From Candidatus Thermoflexus tengchongensis (GTDB lineage: Bacteria > Chloroflexota > Anaerolineae > Thermoflexales > Thermoflexaceae), in contig JAEVEX010000023.1 of NCBI GenBank assembly GCA_016842085.1, positions 45,839-109,838 of the forward strand: DNA of 64,000 bases. Direction: 5' to 3'. Under the pieces are notes generated by a model. The model was not told the origin of the DNA, did not search any database, and worked only from the letters and a program-made list of their open reading frames with translations. This document shows, piece after piece, positions 8,243-16,235 of this stretch. Numbering within the stretch: position 1 is the stretch's first letter; each line of letters opens with the position of its first letter. A program made the translations under genes and the position numbers.

Positions 8243-9139
8243 TCATCCGGTTGGGAAGAGCCCTTCCCATGGCTCCATGGAGCGATCCTCCGGAAGCCGG
8301 TGGAGGATCGCCAGCGTTCGCCGGTTCCAGATCTGCATGGCTTTCGCCCGCCGGTAGGCCCGGTGCAGACCGGTTTCGACGGCGAACCCCAGCGCGCCCA
8401 TCAGCTGGTGGGCGATAGTGGTGATCCAGACCGCGGCGCTTCCGGCATAGACAAGGGCGGGCGCCCAGTCCGAAAGCTCTGGGGTCGCGCCGACCAGCCC
8501 GCGCAGGCCTTCGACGACCGTCGCGGCCTCCCCCAGGTAATGTTGAATCATTGGCTGGGCCGCGAGGGGGCGATCGAACTGCCGGCGGGCGAAGACATGG
8601 TCCATCGCCTGCCGGAAGGCTCGCTCGGCCAGGCCAGCGAGATAGGCGACGGTGGCCGCCGCCCATGCCCGCCAGCGCCGCCGGGCCTCTTCCTGCGATG
8701 CTTCCCGCTGAACCGGGAGCCTCTCCGTCGGAAACCAGTAAACCCCCAGATCATCCAGGTAAGGCATGGGGGATCCGGCGGGCGGCAGGGGGGCCCAGCC
8801 CAGGCCATCGGGCAGGGGGATGGCCGCCTCCCGGGCATGGGCCGCATAGCGAACCCAGCCGTCCAGGGCGAGAGCGCCGCCGAGGGTCGCCTGATCGATC
8901 AGGGAGAGCGGCGCCACCGCTTTCCCCAGGGCGAAGGCACCGGCGATCCCCAGCGGCAGCCCTTCCGGATCTCCCACCCACGCCATCCAGCCCAGCTCCC
9001 TGAGGTGTTCGGCCAACCCCTCGTCGTGATCCTCCCCCCATCGGCCGGGCTGCCATTCGGACGGCGGCTTCCATCCTTCCAGCAACCGCGCGAAGGACTG
9101 TTCCACCAGCCGGGCTTCCGAAAGGGTCTCCCATTCCAC
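8243..9139 (-). CDS. Short acyl-CoA dehydrogenase-like protein
   Basis: This 298-residue protein has the C-terminal acyl-CoA dehydrogenase four-helix domain: 'LAGLAERAFRQAMDHVFARRQFDRPLAAQPMIQHYLGE' and 'AHQLMGALGFAVETGLHRAYRRAKAM'. It is about 80 residues shorter than normal, and the middle beta domain is hard to recognise. It starts at a GTG after a GGAGG ribosome-binding site. In heterotetrameric dehydrogenases of steroid side-chain breakdown, two unequal adjacent subunits share the FAD sites, and this gene and the one at 11691 may work that way. A non-catalytic partner role is inferred. Confidence 0.8.
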   Translation of the reverse strand: MEWETLSEARLVEQSFARLLEGWKPPSEWQPGRWGEDHDEGLAEHLRELGWMAWVGDPEGLPLGIAGAFALGKAVAPLSLIDQATLGGALALDGWVRYAAHAREAAIPLPDGLGWAPLPPAGSPMPYLDDLGVYWFPTERLPVQREASQEEARRRWRAWAAATVAYLAGLAERAFRQAMDHVFARRQFDRPLAAQPMIQHYLGEAATVVEGLRGLVGATPELSDWAPALVYAGSAAVWITTIAHQLMGALGFAVETGLHRAYRRAKAMQIWNRRTLAILHRLPEDRSMEPWEGLFPTG

Positions 9140-9166
9140 AGGAGGGCCTCCGATGAGAGCGCCGGA

Positions 9167-10390
9167 TCAATCCCTTCGATCCTCCTCCGGCATGGGGAGG
9201 ACGGCGAAGGTGTCCTCCCCGCATCGAGGGATGCGGTCGCCGATCGGATTGGGCTGGCCGTTCAGGCGCCACAGGCTGCCCAATGTCCAGACGCGACCCA
9301 CCTCGGGTTGCTGGAAAACGGTCAGCAGCCGGTTCGCCTGCACCTGGGGATCCCGGTAGAGCGCGCTGAGGCGACGCACCGGCCCGCAGGGGACGCCATG
9401 GGCTCCCAGCTGCTTCAGCCAGAAGGCCACCGGCCGGGCCGCGATGCGGGCCTCGATCTCGCGCACCAGCGCCTGTCGCCGCTGGCGCTCTTCGGGATCC
9501 TCCGGGATCTTGTCGGGATCTTCCACGGCCGGATCCCGGAGGCCGAACACCCGGAGCATGGCCTCCCGCTGGCGTCGGTTCAGACATGCCACCGCGAGGA
9601 AGCCGTCCCGGGCCGCATAGCAGCGGTAATAAGGGTTCAGGGAAAGGCGCAGGGCCACCTCCTCCGCGCGGCGGCTCAGATCGTCCGGCCCCGCGGGCTG
9701 TTCCGGATCTTCGAAGGGCGGGGGGCCCTGAAGGGCCTCCACCCATACCAGATCCTGCAGCTGGACCGCCAGGGCGGCGGCGAGCAGGGAGACCTCGACA
9801 TGCATGCCGTGCCCGGTCGCCTGCCGATGATGAAGGCCCGCGAGGGCGCCCAGGGCCATGAGGAGCCCGGCGACCAGATCCGCAACCGGGATCCCGCCCG
9901 CCCGCACCGGCAGCCGATCCCCGGGATGCGCCCCGGTGAGCAGAAGGCCGCTGAAGGCCTGGGCGATCAGATCGTAAGCCGGCTTGCCCGCCAGCGGACC
10001 CTCCGATCCGAAGGCGGTCACCGTGCACAGGACAGCCTGCGGGTTCAACGCCTGGACCGTCTCCCAGTCCAGCCCGAAGGCGCGCGCGCGATCCGGCGGG
10101 AAGTTGTGCAGGATGAGATCGGCCCCGCGGATCAGGTGCGCACTGGCCCGCCGCCCTTCCTCGGTTCGCAGGTCCAGGATCACCGATCGCTTTCCCCGGT
10201 TCAGCGCGTAGAAGTAACGGCTCTCCCCGGGCGCGAACGGATCCAGATGACGATACGCTTCCCCTCCGGGCGGCTCGATCTTCACCACCTCCGCCCCCAG
10301 GTCGGCCAGGAGCATCCCGGCCAGCGGCCCCGCCACATACTGGGCGTATTCCAGGACCCGCAATCCCTCCAGTGGCCGCTCCGCCCTCAT
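9167..10390 (-). CDS. CaiB/BaiF-type CoA-transferase (family III)
   Basis: This 407-residue enzyme opens with 'LEGLRVLEYAQYVAGPLAGMLLADLGAEVVKIEPP', the family III CoA-transferase signature. It continues with 'LNRGKRSVILDLRTEEG' and 'KPAYDLIAQAFSGLL', in which the Asp near residue 140 is the expected catalytic carboxylate. Family III enzymes move CoA from one acyl-CoA to a free acid, for example with carnitine, oxalate, benzylsuccinate or bile acids. The ATG overlaps the aminotransferase stop as ATGA. In this operon it would activate a carboxylic acid before dehydrogenation. Confidence 0.93.
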   Translation of the reverse strand: MRAERPLEGLRVLEYAQYVAGPLAGMLLADLGAEVVKIEPPGGEAYRHLDPFAPGESRYFYALNRGKRSVILDLRTEEGRRASAHLIRGADLILHNFPPDRARAFGLDWETVQALNPQAVLCTVTAFGSEGPLAGKPAYDLIAQAFSGLLLTGAHPGDRLPVRAGGIPVADLVAGLLMALGALAGLHHRQATGHGMHVEVSLLAAALAVQLQDLVWVEALQGPPPFEDPEQPAGPDDLSRRAEEVALRLSLNPYYRCYAARDGFLAVACLNRRQREAMLRVFGLRDPAVEDPDKIPEDPEERQRRQALVREIEARIAARPVAFWLKQLGAHGVPCGPVRRLSALYRDPQVQANRLLTVFQQPEVGRVWTLGSLWRLNGQPNPIGDRIPRCGEDTFAVLPMPEEDRRD

Positions 10391-11709
10391 TCCGCCTCCC
10401 GCGCCAGATCCATGCAGGCTCGCGCGATCCGTTCCAGGGATTCCCCCACGATCTCCCCAGTGTGGGCAGCGGAGAGGAACCAGCGCCCGAGGGGAAAGCG
10501 ATGGGCGAAGATCCCATGGCGAACCAGGAGCTCGCAGAACCGCCGGTAGCGAGGCGCGTCCTGCAGGGCCGCGAGCTCCCGATAGGTCCGGACGCCCTCC
10601 GATCCTGCGGTCCCGAACACGGGCAGCAGCATCGAAGCGATCCGGCGCACATGGCCGACCAGCCCGGCGGCGCGCATGGCCGACTCGATGCCCTGCGCGA
10701 GCCGTTCCGTCCGCTCGGCCAGCGCCGCATAAAGCGTGGCTCCCTCTTCCTGCAGTCGATCGAGCACGGCCCGGGCGGCAGCCAGGACAGTCGGGGAACC
10801 TGTGTAGGTCCCTCCGTGGACGACGCGGCCCTCGGCCACCGGCCGCATCAGCTCCCGGGGGCCGCCGAAGGCGGCCAGGGCGAACCCGCCGCCCAGGATC
10901 TTGCCCAGGACGGTGAGGTCCGGCCGCACTCCGTAGAGGGCCTGGGCCCCGCCGGGGGCCACCCGGAACCCGGTCAGCACCTCATCGAAAATGAGAAGCG
11001 CTCCCCAGCGATCCGCCAGCGCCCGCAGCCCTTGCAGGAATCCGGGAACCGGGGTCAGCAGGCCGCCGGAGCCCAGCACCGGCTCCACCAGGATGGCGGC
11101 GATCTCCCGACCGTGGGCCTCCATGCACGCCTGCACGGCCTCCAGGTCATTGAACGGGCACACCCACACGTGGGCCACGGCTTCCGGAAGCACCCCGGCG
11201 CTCTCCGGGGCACGGGCCTCCGGATCCGAGGGCCCCCAGCCCACGCACACCGGGTCCGCCCATCCGTGGTAGGCCCCTTCGAACTTCACCAGGCCGGGGC
11301 GGCCGGTGAGGGCCCGGGCGAGGCGCACCGCCGCCATCACCGCCTCCGTCCCCGAGTTGGCGAAGCGGATCTGCTCGATGGAGGGGAAGAAGGCGGCGAT
11401 GCGCTCCCCCACCTCCGCATAGAGCCGGTGGGGGAAGGCGAAGTGAGGGCCCATGGTGCGGATCGTCTGAAAAACGGTCTCGACCAGCCAGGGCGGGTTG
11501 TGGCCGAACAGGTTGACGCCGTAGCCGCAGCAGTAATCAATGTAGCGCTGGCCATCCTCATCGTAGAGGAAAGGGCCCTCGCTGCGGGCGATCACCAGCG
11601 GGAAGGTCCCCATCTGCCGGGCGTAGCTGGTCTCCCCACCCGCCACCCAGCGGGAGATCTCCTGGAAGAGCGCCTGAGCGCGTGTCGGATTCACGATCCG
11701 TTCGGACAT
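10387..11709 (-). CDS. Class III PLP-dependent aminotransferase, HemL-like
   Basis: This 440-residue protein shows class III features: 'FANSGTEAVMAAVRLARALTGRPGLVKFEGAYHGWAD', 'LLIFDEVLTGFR' near residue 241, and the PLP lysine in 'LGKILGGGF' near residue 270. The sequence around YHGWAD is closest to glutamate-1-semialdehyde aminomutases, but the tail and context do not fit tetrapyrrole synthesis. HemL-like paralogues often act on beta- or omega-amino acids. The ATG at 11709 overlaps the upstream dehydrogenase by 19 bases. The longer ORF-track start is a shadow. I infer deamination of an amino acid released from the imported compound. Confidence 0.9.
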   Translation of the reverse strand: MSERIVNPTRAQALFQEISRWVAGGETSYARQMGTFPLVIARSEGPFLYDEDGQRYIDYCCGYGVNLFGHNPPWLVETVFQTIRTMGPHFAFPHRLYAEVGERIAAFFPSIEQIRFANSGTEAVMAAVRLARALTGRPGLVKFEGAYHGWADPVCVGWGPSDPEARAPESAGVLPEAVAHVWVCPFNDLEAVQACMEAHGREIAAILVEPVLGSGGLLTPVPGFLQGLRALADRWGALLIFDEVLTGFRVAPGGAQALYGVRPDLTVLGKILGGGFALAAFGGPRELMRPVAEGRVVHGGTYTGSPTVLAAARAVLDRLQEEGATLYAALAERTERLAQGIESAMRAAGLVGHVRRIASMLLPVFGTAGSEGVRTYRELAALQDAPRYRRFCELLVRHGIFAHRFPLGRWFLSAAHTGEIVGESLERIARACMDLAREAE

Positions 11710-12848
11710 TTCAACCCCCGTCGGGCGATCACCAGACGCTGGATCTCCGCCGTCCCGCCGGAGATCGTGCTCCCCACCGCCGCCCGATAGAGGGCCGCGG
11801 CGCGTCCCCGGAGGAGAGCGGAGGGCCTGGCCTCGGCCAGGCCGGGAACGCTGAGGAGGTCCAGGGCCACCCCGGCGATCCGCCGGACCAGCCGGCCCAC
11901 GGCCAGCTTGGCCATCGCGCTCAGCGCGCTGGCCGCCTCCCCGCGGGCGAGGCGGGCGGCCGCCTGATAGCAGAGCTGACGGGCGGCTTCCAGGCCGCCC
12001 CGCAGATGCCAGAGGGTCCAGCGCCACGGACCGGCCGGATCCTTCTCCTGCAGGAGCTGTTCCAGCTCATCCAGGATCCAGCGCAACGCGCCGACCTTCT
12101 CGATCGTCACCCGTTCGAAATCCAGCGTGTAGAGCATCACCTTCCACCCTTCGTTCAGTGGGCCGACCAGCGCCGAGGCCGGCGCGAAGACGTCGTCCAG
12201 GAAGATCTCTGCCAGCCGCCCGCCGCCCATCGTGGGGAAGGTTCGCACCGTGATCCCCCGCGTGTCCATAGGGATCACGAACACCGAGAGCCCATGATGC
12301 TTCGGCGCCCCGGGGTCGGTTCGAGCGGCCAGGTAGATCCAGTCCGCGAGGTGGGCGCTGGAGGTCCAGATCTTGTGCCCGTTCAGGATGAACCCGCCAG
12401 GGACCGCACGGGCGGTGGTCCGCAGGGCCGCCAGGTCGGAACCGGCCTCTGGCTCCGAGAACCCCTGACAGAAGAGCAGCTCCCCGCGGCAGATACGGGG
12501 GATCAGCATCTCCACCTGTTCCCGGGATCCGAAGCGCAGCAGGGCGTTCCCCACAGTGCGGCAGGAGAGCAGGTAAGGGGAGAGGGGGAGCCAGTGATAG
12601 CCGAACACCTCCTCCGCGGCGGCGGTTTCCATGAAGCTACGGCCCTGGCCGCCCAGCTCCCGGGGCCAGTGCAGCCCGATCCAGCCCGCCTCTCCCATCC
12701 GGCGGTAGATCTCCCGGGAATCCCCATCCGAGGGCATCCCCTGCGCCCCGAGGTCCAGGTCGGTTTCCAGCGCGGGGGCCACCGACTGGCAGAAGGCCTC
12801 GGCCGCCCGCTGGATCTCCGCAATCCGCAGATCAGGTGGACGCTCCAT
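11691..12848 (-). CDS. Acyl-CoA dehydrogenase
   Basis: This 385-residue flavoprotein has the full three-domain form. The N-terminal helices hold 'MGEAGWIGLHWPRELGGQG'. The middle domain carries 'CQGFSEPEAGSDLAALRTTARA', 'FILNGHKIWTSSAHLADW' and the FAD-contact region. The C-terminal domain ends in 'STISGGTAEIQRLVIARRGLKCP'. The usual YEGT motif reads SGGT, so the Glu often found there is absent, as in many FadE-type enzymes of bulky substrates. It is the second gene of the operon and overlaps iclR by 17 bases. It should introduce a double bond into a CoA thioester. Confidence 0.93.
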   Translation of the reverse strand: MERPPDLRIAEIQRAAEAFCQSVAPALETDLDLGAQGMPSDGDSREIYRRMGEAGWIGLHWPRELGGQGRSFMETAAAEEVFGYHWLPLSPYLLSCRTVGNALLRFGSREQVEMLIPRICRGELLFCQGFSEPEAGSDLAALRTTARAVPGGFILNGHKIWTSSAHLADWIYLAARTDPGAPKHHGLSVFVIPMDTRGITVRTFPTMGGGRLAEIFLDDVFAPASALVGPLNEGWKVMLYTLDFERVTIEKVGALRWILDELEQLLQEKDPAGPWRWTLWHLRGGLEAARQLCYQAAARLARGEAASALSAMAKLAVGRLVRRIAGVALDLLSVPGLAEARPSALLRGRAAALYRAAVGSTISGGTAEIQRLVIARRGLKCPNGS

Positions 12849-13623
12849 TGTTGCTCTTTCCAGCCAGTCCGGATATCGCGTGGAGCTGTTCGGAGATCGC
12901 CTGGGCGGCCCGGCGGAGGGCGGGGAGGATCTCCCGGCGCAGGCGCCGGGCGGACCAGCGGCTCAGGGGGACGGAGACGTTGACGGCTGCGCAAACGCGA
13001 TCTCCCTCCCACACCGGGACCGCGCACGCGTTCAGGCCGAGCTCGTATTCCTGGTAGGAGATCGCATAGCCTTGAGCGCGGATCCGTCGCAGATCAGCCC
13101 GCAGATCGCGCCAGCGGGTTTTCGTGAAGGGGGTGCGCGCCGGATAGGGCTCCGGACCCAGGCGGGCCCGCGCATCCTCCTCTTCCAGATAGGCCAGCAG
13201 GCATTTCCCCAGGGCGGTGCAGTGGGCCGGCAGGAGCAGGCCCACATAGGTCTGCACCCGGAGCAGACGGGGGCTTGCGTAGCTGACCAGATAGAGGACC
13301 TGTCCGCCCTCCAGGACCGCCAGATTGGCGGTTTCGCCCAGGGCATCCGAGAGCTGCCGCACGTGGGGGCGGGCGATCTCAGGCAGTCGAAGCGCCTGGA
13401 GCGCGGGGCCGATCAACCGCACCACCTCGCTTCCCAGGCGGAAGCGCCGGGTAGCCGGATCCTGCTCCACGAAGCGATAGGCCATCAGGGTCCGCAACAG
13501 GCGATGGACGGTGGGGAGGGGCAGGCCGGTCGCCTCCCCCAGCTCGGAGAGCGTCCACTCCGGGCGTTCCGGCGAGAACTGCTGCAGGATCCGCAGGCCG
13601 CGGGCGAGAGACTGGATGGCCAT
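12832..13623 (-). CDS. IclR family transcriptional regulator
   Basis: This 263-residue regulator has an N-terminal winged helix, 'LARGLRILQQFSPERPEWTLSELGEATGLPLPTVHRLLRTL' at about residues 5-50. An effector domain follows, with 'LPAHCTALGKCLLAYL', 'YAISYQEYELGLNACAVPVWEG' and 'AAVNVSVP', all typical of IclR proteins. It heads the 12-kb minus-strand operon and probably controls its own promoter through the palindrome at 13653-13673. IclR proteins may repress or activate, and the sign here is unknown. Confidence 0.95.
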   Translation of the reverse strand: MAIQSLARGLRILQQFSPERPEWTLSELGEATGLPLPTVHRLLRTLMAYRFVEQDPATRRFRLGSEVVRLIGPALQALRLPEIARPHVRQLSDALGETANLAVLEGGQVLYLVSYASPRLLRVQTYVGLLLPAHCTALGKCLLAYLEEEDARARLGPEPYPARTPFTKTRWRDLRADLRRIRAQGYAISYQEYELGLNACAVPVWEGDRVCAAVNVSVPLSRWSARRLRREILPALRRAAQAISEQLHAISGLAGKSNNGAST

Positions 13624-13652
13624 GGGAGCTCCAGGTTGTGATGGTTTTCAAT

Positions 13653-13673
13653 ATATGAAATCAATTTTCATAT
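13653..13673. promoter_or_regulatory. Putative IclR operator
   Basis: A perfect inverted repeat, ATATGAAA, five bases, TTTCATAT, lies 30 to 50 bases upstream of the iclR start codon in a locally AT-rich patch. The core TGAAA-N5-TTTCA resembles the palindromes bound by IclR family proteins. Its place between the putative promoter and the regulator gene suggests autoregulation of the whole operon. Confidence 0.6.
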
Positions 13674-14011
13674 CATGATATTCAAGATAAGACCTCCTGT
13701 CGAGCTGGAGCGCCTTGGGCCCAGGGCTTTCCAATTTTCGGGGCTCGGGGTATTCCCGGGTTGAGGACGTTCTGGAGGTGGTGCCATGGAGGCAGAACTT
13801 GTTGAGAGTCCTGAGGGGACCCGACGACAGGCTCGCCACGCTCAAGCCTCAGGGATGTCGGCGGAAATCTTTCCCATACAGTTAAGGAAGCCAGCCGCAT
13901 CACCTCTTTCCTTCATCAGATTCAGCAACCCCGATGCCCGGGCGCCCGCGCGGGGAATCGGGAGGAGACCCCTTCACTGCTGTCTCCTTCAGAGGTGGCA
14001 TAGCTTCCTTT
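13674..14011. other. Non-coding stretch between iclR operon and lipoprotein gene
   Basis: No gene is supported here. The plus-strand ORF at 13786 lacks a ribosome-binding site and its translation has no domain-like features. The stretch holds the outward promoters of the IclR operon and of the lipoprotein gene. Confidence 0.5.
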
Positions 14012-14037
14012 TTAAGCTTTTCTTAAGCTTATCTTAA
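14012..14037 (+). promoter_or_regulatory. 11-bp phased direct repeats upstream of lipoprotein gene
   Basis: TTAAGCTT occurs at 14012 and again at 14023, and TTAA occurs again at 14034. This gives exact 11-base spacing over two and a half units. Tandem half-sites one helical turn apart are the usual target of PhoB/OmpR-type response regulators. The site lies about 90 bases upstream of the DUF11 lipoprotein start. Binding is inferred. Confidence 0.45.
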
Positions 14038-14125
14038 AACCCTCTTCAGGACAGTTTCCATGTTTTCAGCTAATCTGTGTTACGAGTTCTGAATCCTAAC
14101 AACCTTCGATGGAGGAGGAAGGCGC

Positions 14126-14854
14126 ATGGCTCTTCAGGCGTTCCGGCATATGCGCCTGGTCAGAGGGGTGATATTCGTGATGCTGGCAGCCTGCACACGG
14201 GCGAATCTTCCATCGACACCCATTCCCCCGGTCTCAACGGCCACGCTGGTACAAACCCCTCCCCTCTTCACAGCCACCCAGACAGCCGCTTCCTCTATGC
14301 TCACGCCGATGCCTGTTTCTCCCGTCATCACTCCGACGAAGCCAGCGGGTCCGCCTGCTGCCTCCCCTACGCCTGTAGCCACCCTTGTTGCGGTTCCCTC
14401 TCCGACTTCTCTCCATGGGCCGACTCCCCATCCTGTGCCGCTCCTGCCGGATTTCGGGATCCAGAAATCTGCTCAGTGCGACTGGGCTCATGCGCAGTGC
14501 ACCTTCAACATCATCGTAACCAATTATGGCCCGGATACCCAGATGGGGATCTCCATCACGGACACCATGACGATCTCCTTTACCCTGGCGGGCTTTGGAG
14601 GGCCCAGCGGCCCTATCTGCTTCATGATCACCCCTTCGATCATCCGATGTGACGATCGATATCCACAATTTGTCCCTCACGGCGGTACGCTGGGGATGGG
14701 CCTCGTCGTGAAGATCTCCGGGCCTTTGAAGCCCTTCCAGAACTGCGCCTATCTTCTGACGAGCGATGCGAACCCTCAGAATAACCATGCATGTATAAGC
14801 ATCGTTCCGCCTATGCCTACGCTGCCGCCTCCCCGCACCCCACCCACCCCTTAG
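14126..14854 (+). CDS. DUF11-like lipoprotein
   Basis: This 242-residue protein has a short hydrophobic leader ending in a lipobox (VMLAAC). A Pro/Thr linker of about 70 residues follows. It then has one domain, 'DFGIQKSAQCDWAHAQCTFNIIVTNYGPDTQMGISITDTM', which matches the DUF11 fold found in surface proteins. A second Pro-rich tail ends the protein. The ribosome-binding site GGAGGAGG sets the start. It is probably anchored on the outer face of the membrane. Its function is unknown. It converges on the MFS gene with only 29 bases between them. Confidence 0.75.
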   Translation: MALQAFRHMRLVRGVIFVMLAACTRANLPSTPIPPVSTATLVQTPPLFTATQTAASSMLTPMPVSPVITPTKPAGPPAASPTPVATLVAVPSPTSLHGPTPHPVPLLPDFGIQKSAQCDWAHAQCTFNIIVTNYGPDTQMGISITDTMTISFTLAGFGGPSGPICFMITPSIIRCDDRYPQFVPHGGTLGMGLVVKISGPLKPFQNCAYLLTSDANPQNNHACISIVPPMPTLPPPRTPPTP

Positions 14855-14883
14855 GCGGAGAATGAAGCGCCGGAGAGAGAGGT

Positions 14884-16203
14884 TCAGGGCCCTGACAGGG
14901 GGATCCGGGGATCCAGGGATCGAAGGGCGATGATCTCCAGAGCCAGAGCTATTCCTCCGCCCGTCGCGATGCTGAAGGATACGCCCAGCGCCTGCGCCAG
15001 CCCTCCCGAGAGCAGCGCGCCGACCGGGAAGAGGCCGAAGAAGACCAGCGTGTAAAGGCTCATGACCCGCCCCCGCAGCGCGTCCGGGATGAGATGTTGA
15101 ATCATTGTGTTCGCTAAGGCGTTCTGCACGGCAAACCCCACGCCGATCCCCACCAGGAGGAGCAGGGCCAGGGGCAATTGGGATGCGAAGGCCAGGCCGA
15201 TCACCAGCCCGGGGAAGAGGAGGCTGGCTGCCCGGAGCAGAAGTCCCGCATAACCCGGCCTGCGCAATACGGCCACGAGCAGTGCTCCCATCAGCGCTCC
15301 CACCCCCACGGCCGTGGTCAACAGCCCGAGGGTGATCTCGGACCCCCCCAGCACATCCCGGGCCAAGGCGGGGAGCAGAACTGAATAACCGGAGGCGAAG
15401 AGATTCGAGACCGCCACCATGAAGATCAGCGTCCGAACCGTCCGGTGGTACCAGACATACTGAAAGCCCTCGCGAAGCTGGGCCAGCGGGGAATGCTCCA
15501 CTCCCGGTCCAGGGTGATCGGAAACCCGCATGCCCATGAGCCCGAAGATCACAGCCAGGAAGCTGATTCCGTTCAGGAGGAAACACCATGCAGGGCCGAA
15601 GGCCGCCAGGACGATCCCGGCCAGGGAGGGGCCGATGATCCGGGCGGAGTTGAACAGGGCGGAATTCATGGCGATGGCGTTCATGAGGTCCTCCCGCCCC
15701 ACCAGTTCAACAACAAAGGCTTGTCGGGCCGGCGCGTCGAAGGTGTTCGCCAGGCCCAGCAGAAAAGAGAGCACCACGATATGCCAGGGCCGGACCCACC
15801 CCGGGAAGGCCAGCGCGGCAAGAACCAGGGCCAGCGCCATCATCGTGGATTGGGTGAGGATGAGCAGGTTCCGTTTGGGAACCCGATCGGCCACAATCCC
15901 TGCCCATGGGGAAACCAGGAGGACAGGCACCGCGGAGACGAAGCTGATCAGGCCGAGGTAGAAGGGGGAGCCGGTCAGAATGTAAACCAGCCATGATTGG
16001 GCGACGTTCTGCATCCACGTCCCAATCAGGGAGATCATTTGGCCGAAGAAAAACAACCGATAGTTGCGATGGCGGAAGGCCGGGAACGCGCGGGCCAGAG
16101 AGGCCCATATCCCGTGCTCCCGGGGTGCACTCTGTGGAAAGGCCAGCTCAACCGGGGTCGGATCCGCTGCATCGCGAGACGTCCAGTTCTTCCGTCGAAA
16201 CAT
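14884..16203 (-). CDS. MFS exporter (EntS-like, MFS_3 family)
   Basis: This 439-residue protein has about twelve membrane helices. It carries MFS_3/EntS features such as 'FRHRNYRLFFFGQMISLIGTWMQNVAQSWLVYILTGSPFYLG' and 'VSPWAGIVADRVPKRNLLILTQ' (the loop 2-3 motif A). I prefer the ATG at 16203 over the upstream TTG. It is the last gene of the MarR operon, 32 bases after the ABC half-transporter. Relatives export siderophores, macrolides or other hydrophobic compounds. Confidence 0.9.
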   Translation of the reverse strand: MFRRKNWTSRDAADPTPVELAFPQSAPREHGIWASLARAFPAFRHRNYRLFFFGQMISLIGTWMQNVAQSWLVYILTGSPFYLGLISFVSAVPVLLVSPWAGIVADRVPKRNLLILTQSTMMALALVLAALAFPGWVRPWHIVVLSFLLGLANTFDAPARQAFVVELVGREDLMNAIAMNSALFNSARIIGPSLAGIVLAAFGPAWCFLLNGISFLAVIFGLMGMRVSDHPGPGVEHSPLAQLREGFQYVWYHRTVRTLIFMVAVSNLFASGYSVLLPALARDVLGGSEITLGLLTTAVGVGALMGALLVAVLRRPGYAGLLLRAASLLFPGLVIGLAFASQLPLALLLLVGIGVGFAVQNALANTMIQHLIPDALRGRVMSLYTLVFFGLFPVGALLSGGLAQALGVSFSIATGGGIALALEIIALRSLDPRIPLSGP

Positions 16204-16235
16204 CGCCAATCCACCGGAATCACAGGGTCGAAGCG

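Noticed and set aside
8141-10549. 802-residue plus-strand ORF
   Set aside because: It is antisense to the acyl-CoA dehydrogenase-like, CoA-transferase and C45 genes, which have clear family motifs. It is a GC-rich shadow.
10387-11709. HemL-like gene as a tetrapyrrole biosynthesis enzyme
   Set aside because: The operon context is catabolic, with no other haem genes nearby, so a paralogue with another substrate is more likely.
13786-14037. 83-residue ORF in the gap before the lipoprotein gene
   Set aside because: It has no ribosome-binding site and no domain-like pattern, and its end overlaps the phased repeats of the control region.
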